Position numbers and translations under genes: made by a program. A stretch of 25,344 bases of DNA, taken from Alphaproteobacteria bacterium. GTDB taxonomy: Bacteria > Pseudomonadota > Alphaproteobacteria > DAOWDM01. Below, piece after piece: positions 24,985 through 25,344 of the stretch; positions within the stretch are counted from its first letter, which is position 1, and each line of letters starts with the position of its first letter. Below the pieces are notes generated by a model. The model was not told the origin of the DNA. It was given only the letters and a program-made list of their open reading frames with translations, and ran no database searches. Where the stretch lies: NCBI GenBank assembly GCA_030639035.1, contig DAOWDM010000025.1, positions 1 through 25,344 on the forward strand, written 5' to 3'.

Positions 24985-25048
24985 AATCTCATTGAGATTG
25001 TGCAGGCAAAAGTGAGATTGCTACGTCGCTTCGCTCCTCACAATGACG
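24956..25048. repeat. 26-bp inverted repeat with 41-base loop
   Basis: The third tandem copy (24956-24981) has its reverse complement at 25023-25048, matching at 25 of 26 bases. The loop holds a smaller hairpin AATCTC-ATT-GAGATT (about 24985-24999) and a second TGAGATTG. RNA from either strand would form a long stable stem, so a terminator or processing role for the AsmA transcript is possible. The layout also resembles a miniature element or dispersed palindromic repeat. Confidence 0.85.
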
Positions 25049-25061
25049 TTAGTAGCGACAG

Positions 25062-25109
25062 CTAGACGACTCTCACGTTTTCTTTATAATTTTTAAGCTT
25101 GAAATTCAT
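25062..25109 (-). pseudogene. Possible 5' remnant of a gene (15 codons)
   Basis: On the minus strand an ATG at 25109 has AGGA six bases upstream and encodes MNFKLKNYKENVRVV, then TAG at 25064-25062, right where the repeat cluster begins. A good ribosome site before such a short basic peptide suggests the start of a gene whose remainder was lost or replaced by repeats. It could equally be chance. I cannot name the parent gene. Confidence 0.25.
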
Positions 25110-25344
25110 ATTTTTCCTGTCCTTATTCTTCTTTTCTGCTTCTCTATAGTACTAAAGTATATCCCAAGTAATACCAGAGTATGTACTTTTGTTGCAAAAT
25201 TGCCACGCCTTATGCTTTTAGTTGAAAACAGCCGTTTTTTGTTTGATTGAGTCCTTTTTGTAGTGCTATTACCGATAGCATAGATAAAAGAAGTTTAATT
25301 ATGATTCTTGAGTCTTAGCGGTCATTTCCGCTGTTATGACGATT
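25110..25344. other. Right-edge intergenic sequence
   Basis: No convincing gene is seen on either strand. A 14-codon open frame enters from the right edge on the minus strand (ending TAKTQES, stop near 25300) and might be a gene's C-terminus, but it is too short to judge. Two small hairpins are present: TGCTAT-TACCG-ATAGCA (25264-25280) and AGCGG-TCATTT-CCGCT (25317-25332). Neither has a T-run. Confidence 0.4.

Overview
The window is an AT-rich stretch of bacterial chromosome, most likely from an alphaproteobacterium. The signs are a type A RNase P RNA, a long XPD/DinG-type helicase whose N-terminal region resembles alphaproteobacterial versions, and a chromosomal R64-style type IVb pilus operon. 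A gut or host-associated AT-rich alphaproteobacterium would fit, but that is an inference from remembered sequence style and no search was run. Genes are densely packed, with many stop/start overlaps of 1 to 17 bases, and almost everything from 1 to 19619 lies on the minus strand.

Layout, left to right. (1) 1-7848, minus: a type IVb pilus assembly operon read in the order TcpQ-like lipoprotein, secretin PilN, PilO, PilP, ATPase PilQ, and platform protein PilR, which is cut by the left edge. Its upstream region (7849-8143) holds two dyad symmetries. (2) 8144-10918, minus: a Fe-S helicase directly behind the RNase P RNA gene (about 10928-11320). (3) 11345-19619, minus: a tight run read as cdd, purine nucleoside phosphorylase, deoC, deoA, deoB, a second deoA-like gene, a DjlA-like J protein, an EamA transporter and an AmpD-like amidase. 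(4) 19787-24731, plus: upp and a 1414-residue AsmA-family protein with a long helical C-terminal extension. (5) 24732-25344: gene-poor sequence with palindromic and tandem repeats and one tiny ORF that looks like the 5' end of a lost gene.

The nucleoside genes form a recognisable salvage and catabolic route. Cdd deaminates cytidine, PNP and DeoA release bases from nucleosides, DeoB converts deoxyribose-1-phosphate to deoxyribose-5-phosphate, and divergent Upp recaptures uracil. The route has two odd members. The DeoC homologue lacks all three residues needed for aldolase chemistry (equivalents of E. coli D102, K167 and K201 are N, M and A). The second DeoA homologue has lost most phosphate- and base-binding residues, while the first DeoA keeps them all. 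Two apparently dead or repurposed enzymes kept intact in one operon is the most unusual signal in the window.

Secondary points of interest are the coiled coil inside PilP, the Pro-rich 15-bp repeat in the TcpQ-like lipoprotein, the apparent rnpB-helicase transcriptional coupling, and the repeat cluster at the right end.
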